Origin: an uncultured Prevotella sp.
Lineage (GTDB): Bacteria; Bacteroidota; Bacteroidia; Bacteroidales; Bacteroidaceae
DNA: 49,931 nt
Reading direction: 5' to 3'
Assembly (NCBI GenBank): GCA_905236815.1
Contig: CAJOPE010000032.1
Span: 1-49,931, forward strand
Made by a program: the position numbers and the translations under genes
Part shown: piece by piece, positions 28,250 to 36,691 of the stretch
Position numbering within the stretch: the first letter of the stretch is position 1
How the letters are laid out: every line of letters starts with the position of its first letter
Notes under the pieces: generated by a model
Database searches by the model: none
What the model was told of the DNA's origin: nothing
What the model saw: the letters and a program-made list of their open reading frames with translations, nothing else

Positions 28250-28330
28250 AAACGGTCGTTTCATATAATGTCAAACGACCGTTTCACATAATGTTAAACG
28301 AGCGTTTCATGTAATGTGAAACGGCCGTTT
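28250..28330. promoter_or_regulatory. Four palindromic sites at exact 23-bp spacing
   Basis: Palindromes of the form AAACGnnCGTTT start at 28250, 28273, 28296 and 28319, exactly 23 bp apart. The inner dinucleotides are GT, AC, AG and GC; the outer bases never change. The fourth is part of a perfect 18-bp palindrome, GTGAAACGGCCGTTTCAC. The spacers are similar (TCATATAATGT, TCACATAATGT, TCATGTAATGT). The array begins 47 bp upstream of the HU-HIG -33 element and ends 275 bp before the GH2 gene. The rest of the 457-bp gap (28331-28570) shows nothing I recognise. Confidence 0.85.
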
Positions 28331-28574
28331 CACATTGTTCATCAAAGCAAGATTGAGAGTTAAACACCTATTGTTTTAGTAAACAAATAATTGATTACCT
28401 GATAGAATTAAGCACCTAATAACTGTATGGTTGGTAAAAATACCAACAGCATATAAGCAATCGATTTATCAGCAACTGGGTATATCTCAACATTCCCAAT
28501 TACCGAATTGTCCAAAATAGCAACCGATATCTCACATATTATAGCAAATATATTAATCTTTGCGATATTTTTTA

Positions 28575-28582
28575 TAACTTTG
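28575..28582 (+). promoter_or_regulatory. -7 box for the GH2 gene
   Basis: TAACTTTG is a perfect TAnnTTTG box, 23 bp before the ATG at 28606. A clear TTTG at the usual spacing is missing, which often goes with activator-dependent promoters. Confidence 0.6.
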
Positions 28583-28605
28583 CATTCTGTAATAATTTAC
28601 TAATC

Positions 28606-30918
28606 ATGAAAAATCTCAAGAACTATTACTTTACTTTGGCTGCGCTTGCCTGGGCCACAGGCTTGTCTGCCCAGTCACAAAAACTGTTGTTTGACTTCGG
28701 TTGGCAATTTACACACAATGGAACTACCCAAACTGTTGACCTTCCTCATGACTGGGATATCTTCGAGGGTCCTCATTCAGGAAAAGGTGCTACCGGAACT
28801 GGTGGAGGTTGGTTCGAAGCGGGTAAAGGCGAGTATCACAAGACATTTGCAACTCCTAAAGGTGAGGTGGTAAAGCTTCATTTCGAGGGTGTATACCAGA
28901 AAGCAGAAATCTTTGTCAACGGACAGAAGGCCGGTCAGCACCACTATGGTTATACGCCGTTTACAGTAGATATCACTAAGTTGCTGAAAACAGGCAAGGG
29001 CATGAATGAGGTGGTTGTCAAGGTGGACAATAGCCAGCAGCCTAACTGCCGATGGTATTCCGGCTCAGGCATCTACCGACACGTGTGGCTGGAAAGTATG
29101 CGCACACTGCATCTTGCCGAGAACGGCATATACGTCACCACCCCAGAGGTATCAGCCGAAAAGGCACAGGTTAAGGTAGAGGTATCAGTTTCGAATGAGT
29201 CGAAGACCGATCGCAACGCTATTGTCGCTGTGGGGGGCGAAGAGCTCACGATAGATCTGGCTGCAGGAGAAACCAAGAGCGTAAGCACGATGCTGACGGT
29301 GGACAATCCAAATTTGTGGTCGCCTGACAATCCTGCTCTCAATAGTCTAGCTGTGCAGCTTAAGGAAAACGGCAAGACTATCGACAACCAAACAGTAAAA
29401 TATGGCATTCGCTCATTCAGCTTTGATGCTGAAAACGGATTTATGCTCAATGGTAAGAAGCTGCTCATCAACGGAGCCTGCGTACACCACGACGACGGAG
29501 TTCTTGGCGCAAGAGCTTTCGACGATGCTGAAATCCGAAAGGTGAGACAGATGAAACAGGCCGGTTTCAACCTCATCCGCACCAGCCATAATCCCACAAC
29601 CCGTGCTTTTCTCGATGCCTGCGACTCTATTGGTATGCTCGTGATCGACGAGGCCTTTGATGGATGGCGCACTCAGAAGAATCCTTACGACTACTCCACC
29701 GTTATTGATTCCTGTTTCCGCGGCGACATTCAGTCGATGGTGTTGCGCGATCGCAATCATCCAAGTATTATCTCATGGAGTATCGGAAATGAGGTGATAG
29801 AGCGCAAGGATATTCGCGTGGTTTATACCGCCCGACAGATGAAGGCTGCTATCCTTGAGAAAGACACTACCCGCCCTGTTACCGAGGCTCTCTGTGCCTG
29901 GGACCGCGACTGGGAAATCTACGATCCACACGCAGAGATGCTCGATGTGGCAGGCTATAACTATATGATTTTCAAACATGCCGATGACCATAAACGTGAT
30001 CCAAAGCGAGTAATCTGGCAGACAGAGAGCTATCCTCGTGATGCCTTCAGAAACTGGACTATTGCCAATGATTATCCTTACGTTGTAGGCGATATCGTTT
30101 GGACAGGTCTCGACTATCTGGGCGAAAGCGGCATTGGCCGTAATTATTATAAAGGTGAACGCGAGGGTGAATCCTGGATTGAGGGTGGACAACCAGAATG
30201 GCATGGAGCTCCTTGTGGCGACGTCGATATCACTGGTTGGCGCAAGCCTATCAGCCACTATCGCGAGATGCTGTGGAATAAAGATGCACCGCTATATATG
30301 GCTGTGAAAGAGCCTAATGGCTATCATGGAGAAATCAAGACTACTATGTGGAGTGTATGGCCTACCTACGAGTCATGGACTTGGAATGGTTGGGAAGGCA
30401 AACCGATAGAAGTTGAGGTTTACACCCATAAGCCTGAGGTGAAGCTCTATCTCAACGATCAGTTGATTGGTACTAAGCAAGTAAGCCGCAACTCTGAGTT
30501 CAAAGCCGTATTTACAGTACCTTATCAGACAGGTACACTTCGAGCAGAAGCAAATGGCGAGAGTATTATACTAAAGACCGCAGGAGCACCTGCACGCATA
30601 CGCCTCACCCCCGACCGCACTGTGATGACCGCTGATGGACAATCGCTCACATTTGTTGTTGCCGAGGTGGTAGATAAGAACGGCATACTAGTACCAGAAG
30701 CAGCAATCCCTTGTGAGGCTTCAGTGAAAGGTGCCGGAAAACTTGCGGCATTCGCATCAGCAGATTTGAAAGACATAGAGCCTTACACTTCCGCTCATAC
30801 CAAGACGTGGAAAGGTCGCGCTATGCTTGTCGTACGCAGTACACAGAAGAAAGGAGCAGTAAATGTTAGTATCAAGAGTGAGCTACCAACCGCTACCCTT
30901 TCGCTGAAGTCCAAATAA
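28606..30918 (+). CDS. Secreted GH2 glycoside hydrolase, probable beta-galactosidase
   Basis: A 770-aa exported enzyme (signal peptide about 1-22, ending LSAQ). Domains in order: GH2 sugar-binding jelly roll (DLPHDWDIFEGP, HFEGVYQKAEIFVNG), immunoglobulin-like domain, the catalytic TIM barrel with the acid/base Glu in WSIGNEVIE and the nucleophile Glu in WQTESYPRDAF, a DUF4982-like domain, and a C-terminal Ig-like domain. This set is typical of Bacteroidota beta-galactosidases acting on plant or host glycans. Other GH2 activities (for example beta-glucuronidase) cannot be excluded. The nearby gal operon would use its product if it is galactose. Confidence 0.88.
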   Translation: MKNLKNYYFTLAALAWATGLSAQSQKLLFDFGWQFTHNGTTQTVDLPHDWDIFEGPHSGKGATGTGGGWFEAGKGEYHKTFATPKGEVVKLHFEGVYQKAEIFVNGQKAGQHHYGYTPFTVDITKLLKTGKGMNEVVVKVDNSQQPNCRWYSGSGIYRHVWLESMRTLHLAENGIYVTTPEVSAEKAQVKVEVSVSNESKTDRNAIVAVGGEELTIDLAAGETKSVSTMLTVDNPNLWSPDNPALNSLAVQLKENGKTIDNQTVKYGIRSFSFDAENGFMLNGKKLLINGACVHHDDGVLGARAFDDAEIRKVRQMKQAGFNLIRTSHNPTTRAFLDACDSIGMLVIDEAFDGWRTQKNPYDYSTVIDSCFRGDIQSMVLRDRNHPSIISWSIGNEVIERKDIRVVYTARQMKAAILEKDTTRPVTEALCAWDRDWEIYDPHAEMLDVAGYNYMIFKHADDHKRDPKRVIWQTESYPRDAFRNWTIANDYPYVVGDIVWTGLDYLGESGIGRNYYKGEREGESWIEGGQPEWHGAPCGDVDITGWRKPISHYREMLWNKDAPLYMAVKEPNGYHGEIKTTMWSVWPTYESWTWNGWEGKPIEVEVYTHKPEVKLYLNDQLIGTKQVSRNSEFKAVFTVPYQTGTLRAEANGESIILKTAGAPARIRLTPDRTVMTADGQSLTFVVAEVVDKNGILVPEAAIPCEASVKGAGKLAAFASADLKDIEPYTSAHTKTWKGRAMLVVRSTQKKGAVNVSIKSELPTATLSLKSK

Positions 30919-30941
30919 AACGGAATATCCTTGAAAGTAAT

Positions 30942-30983
30942 ATAAAAGATAAGGCTGTCAGTTTTCGACAGCCTTATCTTTTA
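30942..30983 (+). terminator. Terminator after the GH2 gene
   Basis: ATAAAAGATAAGGCTGTC pairs perfectly with GACAGCCTTATCTTTTAT around a 6-nt loop; the T-rich right arm serves as the T tract. Confidence 0.85.
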
Positions 30984-31070
30984 TAATCTGTCGGATTTTG
31001 CCTCCGCGAATATAATGTATACTATATGATTATTTTTCTCAGAATGTTGAGTCGTTTCATTATTTTATAT

Positions 31071-31078
31071 TATATTTG
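31071..31078 (+). promoter_or_regulatory. -7 box before a decayed gene start
   Basis: TATATTTG fits TAnnTTTG, with TTG at 31047-31049 about 21 bp upstream. An ATG follows at 31101 but opens only a 25-codon frame. Confidence 0.45.
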
Positions 31079-31100
31079 CAACACCATTCAACTTTATCTA

Positions 31101-31235
31101 ATGAGAAAATATTATTATTCCTTTTTGTATTGGCATCTCAGATGTGCTTTGCAGATCGTAATGATTTTCACGATCTGATACAGCGTAGTGCCGACATTAT
31201 GGTAAAAGAGGCTGGAAATTTGCCCAAAACTTTCC
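31101..31235 (+). pseudogene. Remnant of the start of a secreted protein
   Basis: The ATG at 31101 gives only 25 codons. If one A were restored in the AAAA run right after it, the frame would read Met-Arg-Lys followed by a good signal peptide (ILLFLFVLASQMCFA) and then DRNDFHDLIQRSADIMVKEA. This suggests a gene that lost one base and most of its body; homology to a family cannot be judged from about 40 residues. The 376 bases between the GH2 gene and 31295 hold nothing else but the GH2 terminator and two promoter boxes. A short functional peptide starting at TTG is the alternative. Confidence 0.35.
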
Positions 31236-31239
31236 CCAA

Positions 31240-31270
31240 TATAATAAAAAACAGTATATTTGCACTATAA
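31240..31270 (+). repeat. First copy of a 31-bp promoter-containing repeat
   Basis: These 31 bases are identical to 31986-32016 and contain TATATTTG (31255-31262). The copy ends 24 bp before the flavin-reductase ATG, so it serves as that gene's promoter. A shared AAAACTTT lies just upstream of both copies (31227 onward here), at spacing that differs by one base. Confidence 0.9.
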
Positions 31271-31294
31271 TAAACATAAATAAAACGAGAAAAC

Positions 31295-31876
31295 ATGGAC
31301 ATGCAGGATATTAAAAGCTTCAATCCTACCGCTAAGGCGAAAGAATTTGAAGGCAAGGAATATAAAGTATTTGAGATGTTTCGCAAGGATTGGGCTGTGG
31401 TTACAGCCGGAACACCCGAGAAACATAATTCGCTGGTCATCGCATGGGGAAGTCTGGGCACTATCTGGACCAATCCGGGCAAGAAAACGGGTGCTACCAT
31501 AACCGTATACGTCTACCCTACCCGCTACACCCACGAGTTCCTACAGCAAAGCGACAAGTTTACCGTTAGTTTCTTCCCGAAGTCACTTCGCAAGCAGGTG
31601 TTTGTGTTGGGCAGCCGTTCCGGCCGTGATGGCGACAAGGAAACTGAGTCTGGCCTCACACCAAAGGAAATCGACGGAACAGTTACTTTCGAGGAAGCAA
31701 ATTTCACCTTTGTTTGCCGCAAGATTTTGCAGCAGCCTATCGACAAGGCGAATTTGGCTGAAGATATCAAGGAATATTATGCCGCCAATCCTGAGGCATA
31801 CCCAGAAGTAGATGGTGAGTGGCAACCTCACTGGATCTTCATGGGTGAAATTCTTGGCACAGAAGGTGAACTTTAA
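31295..31876 (+). CDS. Flavin reductase-like FMN-binding split-barrel protein
   Basis: A 193-aa soluble protein. The N-terminal half has the flavin-reductase/split-barrel pattern: WAVVTAGTPEKHNSLVIAWGSLGTIW (given here in part as HNSLVIAWGS) followed by VYPTRYTHEFL and FTVSFFP. This fold binds FMN and in relatives reduces flavins or senses redox state; the true reaction here is unknown. The start may be Met1 or Met3. The gene has its own promoter and is followed by a hairpin, so it looks monocistronic. Confidence 0.8.
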   Translation: MDMQDIKSFNPTAKAKEFEGKEYKVFEMFRKDWAVVTAGTPEKHNSLVIAWGSLGTIWTNPGKKTGATITVYVYPTRYTHEFLQQSDKFTVSFFPKSLRKQVFVLGSRSGRDGDKETESGLTPKEIDGTVTFEEANFTFVCRKILQQPIDKANLAEDIKEYYAANPEAYPEVDGEWQPHWIFMGEILGTEGEL

Positions 31877-31904
31877 ATAACAACAGAGCAAAAAACTCTG
31901 TATC

Positions 31905-31940
31905 CCCATTTTGAGCCCCCACCTTTGGGGGTTCAATAAG
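31905..31940 (+). terminator. Hairpin after the flavin-reductase gene
   Basis: TTGAGCCCCCACC and the facing TTTGGGGGTTCAA form a stem with one or two mismatches. The T tract is poor. It belongs to the GC-rich intergenic hairpins seen through the window. Confidence 0.5.
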
Positions 31941-31985
31941 TTCAGCAAAGATAGGATAGATTATTATCTCATAAAACTTTTCTAG

Positions 31986-32016
31986 TATAATAAAAAACAG
32001 TATATTTGCACTATAA
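31986..32016 (+). repeat. Second copy of the 31-bp promoter repeat, upstream of the ECF sigma gene
   Basis: Identical to 31240-31270, with the TAnnTTTG box at 32001-32008. The downstream gene begins at 32139, leaving a leader of about 125 nt with GTGAACC and AATGACGA stretches that could form a second, ECF-dependent promoter; that part is speculative. Confidence 0.85.
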
Positions 32017-32138
32017 ATCAGCGAATGAATTAATTATTATTTCCCAATCAAATAAAAAGTTATCGTTTTGCTTAGTTTTCTAGGCACGTGAACCGTCCTT
32101 ACTATAAATGACGATTAATATAAAGTCGTAAGAATGTA

Positions 32139-32627
32139 ATGACAAAAGAAGATTTTGAACAAATTTACCGTCGGCATTACCCACAGATGTATCGTCTGGC
32201 AAGAACGATGCTGTATGATGCCGATGAGAGCAAGGACGTGGTGAGCGACATCTTTGTAAGACTGCTTCGTGGCGACATCTCTCCCGAGACTGAGAAAATG
32301 GAAGGCTATCTGATGATGAGCGTGCGAAACCGCTGCCGTGACATCATCAGCCATAAGTCTATCCGTGAACGAGTGGAAAAGCTCTTCGCTCAGGAACTCA
32401 CACAGAGCAACATCATCTATCTAAATGACGACGACCGTTTGGAAAGACTTATGTTCTTTGTCAACAAGAATCTGACTCCTCTCTCCCAGCAAATCTTCCA
32501 ACTGAGATTTCTGCGCGAAATGAGCTACGAGGAAGTAGCTCAGGCAACAGGGGTAAGCAAAGTGACGGTATACAACCACCTGTCCAACGCCCTTCAACGC
32601 ATTCACGAACATTTTGAAGACAAGTAA
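32139..32627 (+). CDS. ECF-type RNA polymerase sigma factor
   Basis: A 162-aa sigma factor with only regions 2 and 4. Region 2 (about 5-75) has the DVVSDIFVRLL and GYLMMSVRNRCRD helices of Bacteroidota ECF factors. Region 4 (about 105-160) has LTPLSQQIFQLRFLREMSYEEVA and a helix-turn-helix at GVSKVTVYNHLSNAL. It is followed by an anti-sigma factor and an outer-membrane receptor, the usual order of a cell-surface signalling unit. It probably directs transcription of this operon and perhaps of the small barrel genes nearby. Confidence 0.93.
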   Translation: MTKEDFEQIYRRHYPQMYRLARTMLYDADESKDVVSDIFVRLLRGDISPETEKMEGYLMMSVRNRCRDIISHKSIRERVEKLFAQELTQSNIIYLNDDDRLERLMFFVNKNLTPLSQQIFQLRFLREMSYEEVAQATGVSKVTVYNHLSNALQRIHEHFEDK

Positions 32628-32638
32628 AACGAAACAAT

Positions 32639-33334
32639 ATGGAAAACCAAGACAAATCCCGAATCCTGCTTGATATGCAGGAGCATCCTGAGAAATATAC
32701 CGACGAGCAACTTCGCCAACTATTTGAAGAAGACAAGGAACTGGCTGAACTCGCTGAGCATACAGCCCTGGCAAAACGTGCCTTCACCAAGCAAGAGACG
32801 GCTGATGAGGAAATAGAAATGGATGATCTCTGGCAACAGTTTTCAAATGAGTATAAGGCTGATTTAGAAAAACTTGATGCCAGGCAAATTCAGCCTGCAA
32901 ATATTAGAATGAGATTTCGTAAGCTGGCGGCTATCATTATTGGAACAGTACTTGTTAGCAGCATCGCCTATGCTGCAGCCATTTCACTCGGAATAGTGAG
33001 CAATCCCCTCTCCCATCCTAATGAGCAAATAGTGGTAAAAGTTCAGAGAGACACAACTAGGACTATCCCAGTTGTAAGCAAAGACACTATACCACAGACT
33101 CCAAAAGTTGAGCCGGAAGTTATTATATTTGAAAACAAATCTCTCCCTACTATTCTCTCGGCTATGGCAGCTTACTATCACCTAGAGATTACCTATACAA
33201 ATAATGAGGTTAAGAATATACGTCTGCTTTTTGAATGGGACCAGAAAAAGAGTCTTGACGATAATCTGATGCTGCTCAATAGTTTCCAACAAATCAACAT
33301 CACCCATGAGGGTAACCATTTAACCGTGGAGTAA
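32639..33334 (+). CDS. Anti-sigma factor with DUF4974 domain
   Basis: A 231-aa single-pass inner-membrane protein. Residues about 1-95 are cytoplasmic, acidic and helical, the part expected to hold the sigma factor. One membrane helix lies at about 99-120. The periplasmic part contains a Pro/Thr-rich linker and a C-terminal DUF4974 (STN-like) domain, about 165-231 (FENKSLPTILSAMAAYYHL, then LLFEWDQKKSLDD). A normal FecR domain between the helix and DUF4974 is missing, making this shorter than typical anti-sigma factors. It starts 11 bp after the sigma gene. Confidence 0.83.
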   Translation: MENQDKSRILLDMQEHPEKYTDEQLRQLFEEDKELAELAEHTALAKRAFTKQETADEEIEMDDLWQQFSNEYKADLEKLDARQIQPANIRMRFRKLAAIIIGTVLVSSIAYAAAISLGIVSNPLSHPNEQIVVKVQRDTTRTIPVVSKDTIPQTPKVEPEVIIFENKSLPTILSAMAAYYHLEITYTNNEVKNIRLLFEWDQKKSLDDNLMLLNSFQQINITHEGNHLTVE

Positions 33335-33337
33335 GTT

Positions 33338-35923
33338 ATGAGAAAAGCACTTATCCTGACTATCTCACTCTTCATTTTGTCGGTAGTACATGCACAGCGC
33401 ATCACACACAATTTTCAGAATGTGACAATGGCTGATGCCTTGCAACTGATGAACAAGATGAGTCATCAATATACCATCAATTTCATTTACAACGACTTGG
33501 AAGATTTCCGGGTTACTGCCAATATCAGAAATCAGAGCATTCCTGATGCTATTCGGCAGTTGATTGATTTCTATCCAATCTCTATCGCTTTTCCATCTGA
33601 TAGTATTCTCTCGGTGGAATGCTTTCAGAAAACAGTATACCGTTATAAAGGAAAAATAATTGATGAAAACGGGCAACCTGCCGAATATGCCAATATCACC
33701 TTGCTATCAACCGAAGACTCAACTGTCATTGGCAATGGAGTAAGCAATGTTAGCGGCTATTTTGTTATTCCATGTCAGTCTAAAAAGGTTATTGCACGCA
33801 TCACTTATGTAGGATACAAAACGATAAAGCAAACTATCAGCCATACTGATATGGGTATTATCCGACTTACACCAGACAACTACACGGTGAAAGGAATAAC
33901 TGTGAAAGGTCATAAAAAAATATTTCAAACAGAAAGTGACCGACTGCAGTATATAGCTACAGCTGATTCCTTCGCAAAAGGGCTGAATGGTCTTGAACTT
34001 CTCGGTCGAGTTCCACTGCTCGACGGAACTAAAGGCGATCTGCCTTCTGTTATTGGAAAATCAAGCACTCATTACCTACTGAACGGACGAGAACTACCTG
34101 AAAACATGCAAACTAACAAGATTCGTTCTCTAAAAGCTGAGGATATTGAACGGATTGAGGTAATCACAATTCCCCCTTCAAAATACAAGGCTGAGGCAAA
34201 TGCAGGATATATAAATATTGTGACAAAGAAGGACACAAGTCTAGGACTGAGAGGCGATTGGTCTGCTTCGGTCGACTATTATGAGAAATGGAGTGAATAC
34301 ACTGACTTAAATCTATTCTATGCCACAAAAAGACTAAACATATCCTTGGACGCTGGCTTATGGGATGTAGACGGAATAAATGATCATACTAGCGAATTCA
34401 TATTCTCCGACCATAAACGGACAACTGATTTCCGTCGCACTTTTCAATGGTTAATGCCAAGTTGTAACTTACTGGCACAATATCAGTTATCCAATAAGGT
34501 AAGCATAGGTGTAATGAGCAGTGTAGACACAAACTGTAGCAAAAATCAACAGAAAGGAGCAACTATTGACTCTAACGAGATAACGCACAGTACACTCGAA
34601 AGCCCTTCAAAGCCAAATTTCGATTTCTCAACTGAGGCATACCTGGAATGGAAGATTGACAGTATGGGGAAAACCATAAACCTAACCTATGATTATCTCA
34701 ACAACTATAGCAAACAAGATGAGAACATTACCTCTGAAAGCACAGATACTATCACAAAAATTCATACAATAGGAGACGCCCGCTATCGCATAGGCTCATG
34801 GAAACTCGATTTCATGTTGCCTTTCAGATCTTTCCTACTGGAAACAGGTTTAGCCTATACCTCGATTTTAAACAAATCAGGCATCGAGAGTCAATTTATG
34901 CAGCAAAACACTTGGTGCATAGATGCCTCACAAACCAACGACTATCAGTACAAGGAGAAAACAGCAGCAGCCTATATAAGTATGAACAAAGACTGGACAC
35001 GATGGGGCATCAAGGCTGGCATGCGAATGGAAAAAACCTGGACCGAAGGATTGCTGATCAATAATCATCAAAAAAATACTGATGATTATTTACATCTATT
35101 CCCTACCCTTCACTTCAACTGGAAGATTGCCAACCGAAGCAATCTTCGTCTGGCCTACTCCATGGGCATCAGCCGTCCAGACTTTCAGAATCTAAATCCA
35201 TTCAGATATTATTATACATCAAACAGTTATTTTGAGGGAAATCCATCCCTACAGCCAAATATTACTCATAATACGGAACTCAGCTACAGCAATAGTACAG
35301 GAATTTATGCTGTAGTTTATGAGAATCATGAAAATAATGCTGTTGCACCCTATACATATTTTACTAATAATGGCTTTGAAGCAACAACCATAGCAAACTG
35401 TCTGGTTGCTGATAAGGCAGGACTATATGTTGCCTACCAGAAAGACCTGCTTTCCTGGTGGAATATACAAACCGGCGGTGAGGTTTTCTACTATCACAGC
35501 AATGCAAGCAACAACTACAACAACCGTTTAAGTCGAAATGAATGGAGCGGAAAACTGGAAATTAACGAGACAATGTTTCTGAATGAGAAGCATACACTCT
35601 CTATGGAATTATTCTATAACCATATATTCCCACATAGTGAGATGGGAACACACTACAAAACGCAAGTTCTCTTTGGTGGAAACATCCGATATTCTCTCCT
35701 CGAAAATCGACTGAGATTGCGTTTCAGTTTCAGCGATCCTTTCAAGCAAAACATTTCTCGAGGTACAACCTATTATGATTCATTCACCATGAACTACACA
35801 ACAAATGCACATAGCAGAGGAATTTCGCTGACAGTCAGCTACAGTTTTGGTAGCAAACAGGTCAAGAATATTTATCATGAATCTAAAAATAACGATGCAT
35901 CTCGTGCAGGAACCAGAAATTAA
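33338..35923 (+). CDS. Outer-membrane receptor with STN and carboxypeptidase-like domains
   Basis: An 861-aa exported protein (signal peptide about 1-20). Residues about 25-95 form an STN domain, the part that in TonB-linked transducers signals to an anti-sigma factor. A carboxypeptidase-regulatory-like domain (about 104-185) and a short plug follow (YLLNGRELPEN, VITIPPSKYKAEANAGYINI). About 560 residues of beta-barrel strands end in a short unordered tail rather than a terminal aromatic residue. No SusD partner follows, so it is not a classical polysaccharide locus. Ligand unknown. It begins 4 bp after the anti-sigma gene. Confidence 0.87.
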   Translation: MRKALILTISLFILSVVHAQRITHNFQNVTMADALQLMNKMSHQYTINFIYNDLEDFRVTANIRNQSIPDAIRQLIDFYPISIAFPSDSILSVECFQKTVYRYKGKIIDENGQPAEYANITLLSTEDSTVIGNGVSNVSGYFVIPCQSKKVIARITYVGYKTIKQTISHTDMGIIRLTPDNYTVKGITVKGHKKIFQTESDRLQYIATADSFAKGLNGLELLGRVPLLDGTKGDLPSVIGKSSTHYLLNGRELPENMQTNKIRSLKAEDIERIEVITIPPSKYKAEANAGYINIVTKKDTSLGLRGDWSASVDYYEKWSEYTDLNLFYATKRLNISLDAGLWDVDGINDHTSEFIFSDHKRTTDFRRTFQWLMPSCNLLAQYQLSNKVSIGVMSSVDTNCSKNQQKGATIDSNEITHSTLESPSKPNFDFSTEAYLEWKIDSMGKTINLTYDYLNNYSKQDENITSESTDTITKIHTIGDARYRIGSWKLDFMLPFRSFLLETGLAYTSILNKSGIESQFMQQNTWCIDASQTNDYQYKEKTAAAYISMNKDWTRWGIKAGMRMEKTWTEGLLINNHQKNTDDYLHLFPTLHFNWKIANRSNLRLAYSMGISRPDFQNLNPFRYYYTSNSYFEGNPSLQPNITHNTELSYSNSTGIYAVVYENHENNAVAPYTYFTNNGFEATTIANCLVADKAGLYVAYQKDLLSWWNIQTGGEVFYYHSNASNNYNNRLSRNEWSGKLEINETMFLNEKHTLSMELFYNHIFPHSEMGTHYKTQVLFGGNIRYSLLENRLRLRFSFSDPFKQNISRGTTYYDSFTMNYTTNAHSRGISLTVSYSFGSKQVKNIYHESKNNDASRAGTRN

Positions 35924-35939
35924 AAATCAATGAAAATAT

Positions 35940-35960
35940 ATGATACAAATAGTGTATCAT
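35940..35960. promoter_or_regulatory. Short palindrome after the receptor gene
   Basis: ATGATACA and TGTATCAT form a perfect 8-bp inverted repeat with a 5-base spacer, 17 bp after the receptor stop codon. It could be a regulator site or a weak hairpin; nothing else supports it. Confidence 0.3.
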
Positions 35961-36035
35961 CAAATAGACTTCAATGTCGTACTCACATTCTAAATGAAAT
36001 AATAAATCTGTAAATACGCAGAACTCGAAATTTGT

Positions 36036-36075
36036 TATTATCCGTTTATCTCAAAAAGAGATAAACGGATAATTA
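36036..36075. terminator. Bidirectional terminator between receptor and barrel genes
   Basis: ATTATCCGTTTATCTC pairs perfectly with GAGATAAACGGATAAT around AAAAA, followed by TATTTTA on the right. It separates two converging transcription units. Confidence 0.8.
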
Positions 36076-36077
36076 TT

Positions 36078-36671
36078 TTATAAATGAAATTTCGCACCTA
36101 TCATTACTGTAAAACGAGAATTAGACTTGTCAGTATTCTCATACGGATTAGAAGGTTTCCATGCTAAAAATCCAAGATCTAGTCCTAATCCAAAATATTT
36201 ACTTAACTGATATTCCAATCCTCCTCCAAAGTTAGCCCCAACTTCGCACTGTGAATCAAAACTGTTCACACCTATGCCTAAATTGCATTTAAAGCGAAAA
36301 CGACTATACGGATAGCCACCCATAATTAGTTCCACTTGAGGTGCGAGATAATAATTCTTCACCATACGAAAATATTCAGTACGGTTCATCGCTCCTAACA
36401 AACCTATGCCCCAACCTATACCTTCTGTTTCTTCACTCATGAAACAGCAAGTATATGATGCCTGATAATCATATCCCATTCGATCACTGAACCGACGACC
36501 TGTAGCCTTATCTACTTCACGTAGGGTCATCCAAGCAGGACCAAAGTTAAACGAAAAGACATGTTCCACACTTCGGGCATCAGAATAATCATCGCTACCA
36601 TCCCAAGCCATTGCGTTTACAGAGCACGCAAGGGATATTAGCAAAACTAAAAGTAATCGAAGTTTTTTCAT
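36078..36671 (-). CDS. Small outer-membrane beta-barrel protein, paralogue 1
   Basis: A 197-aa exported protein with a signal peptide (about 1-22, VNAMA). The rest is alternating beta strands ending KFHL, consistent with an 8-stranded outer-membrane barrel. It shares layout and local motifs with its upstream neighbour: FSFNFGPAWMT versus FSVSYGPGLIT, YYLAPQVEL versus LYLAPEFNV, NLGIGVN versus CLGIGGG, FGLGLDL versus FGLGVDL and the final GAKFHL versus GARIHL. The two are tandem duplicates. Function unknown; the receptor operon faces them. Confidence 0.75.
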   Translation of the reverse strand: MKKLRLLLVLLISLACSVNAMAWDGSDDYSDARSVEHVFSFNFGPAWMTLREVDKATGRRFSDRMGYDYQASYTCCFMSEETEGIGWGIGLLGAMNRTEYFRMVKNYYLAPQVELIMGGYPYSRFRFKCNLGIGVNSFDSQCEVGANFGGGLEYQLSKYFGLGLDLGFLAWKPSNPYENTDKSNSRFTVMIGAKFHL

Positions 36672-36691
36672 AGGATATTAGTTGTGAAGAA

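Noticed and set aside
28250..28330. CRISPR-like array
   Set aside because: Each repeat is only about 12 bp, the spacers resemble each other and no cas genes are nearby; operator sites explain it better.
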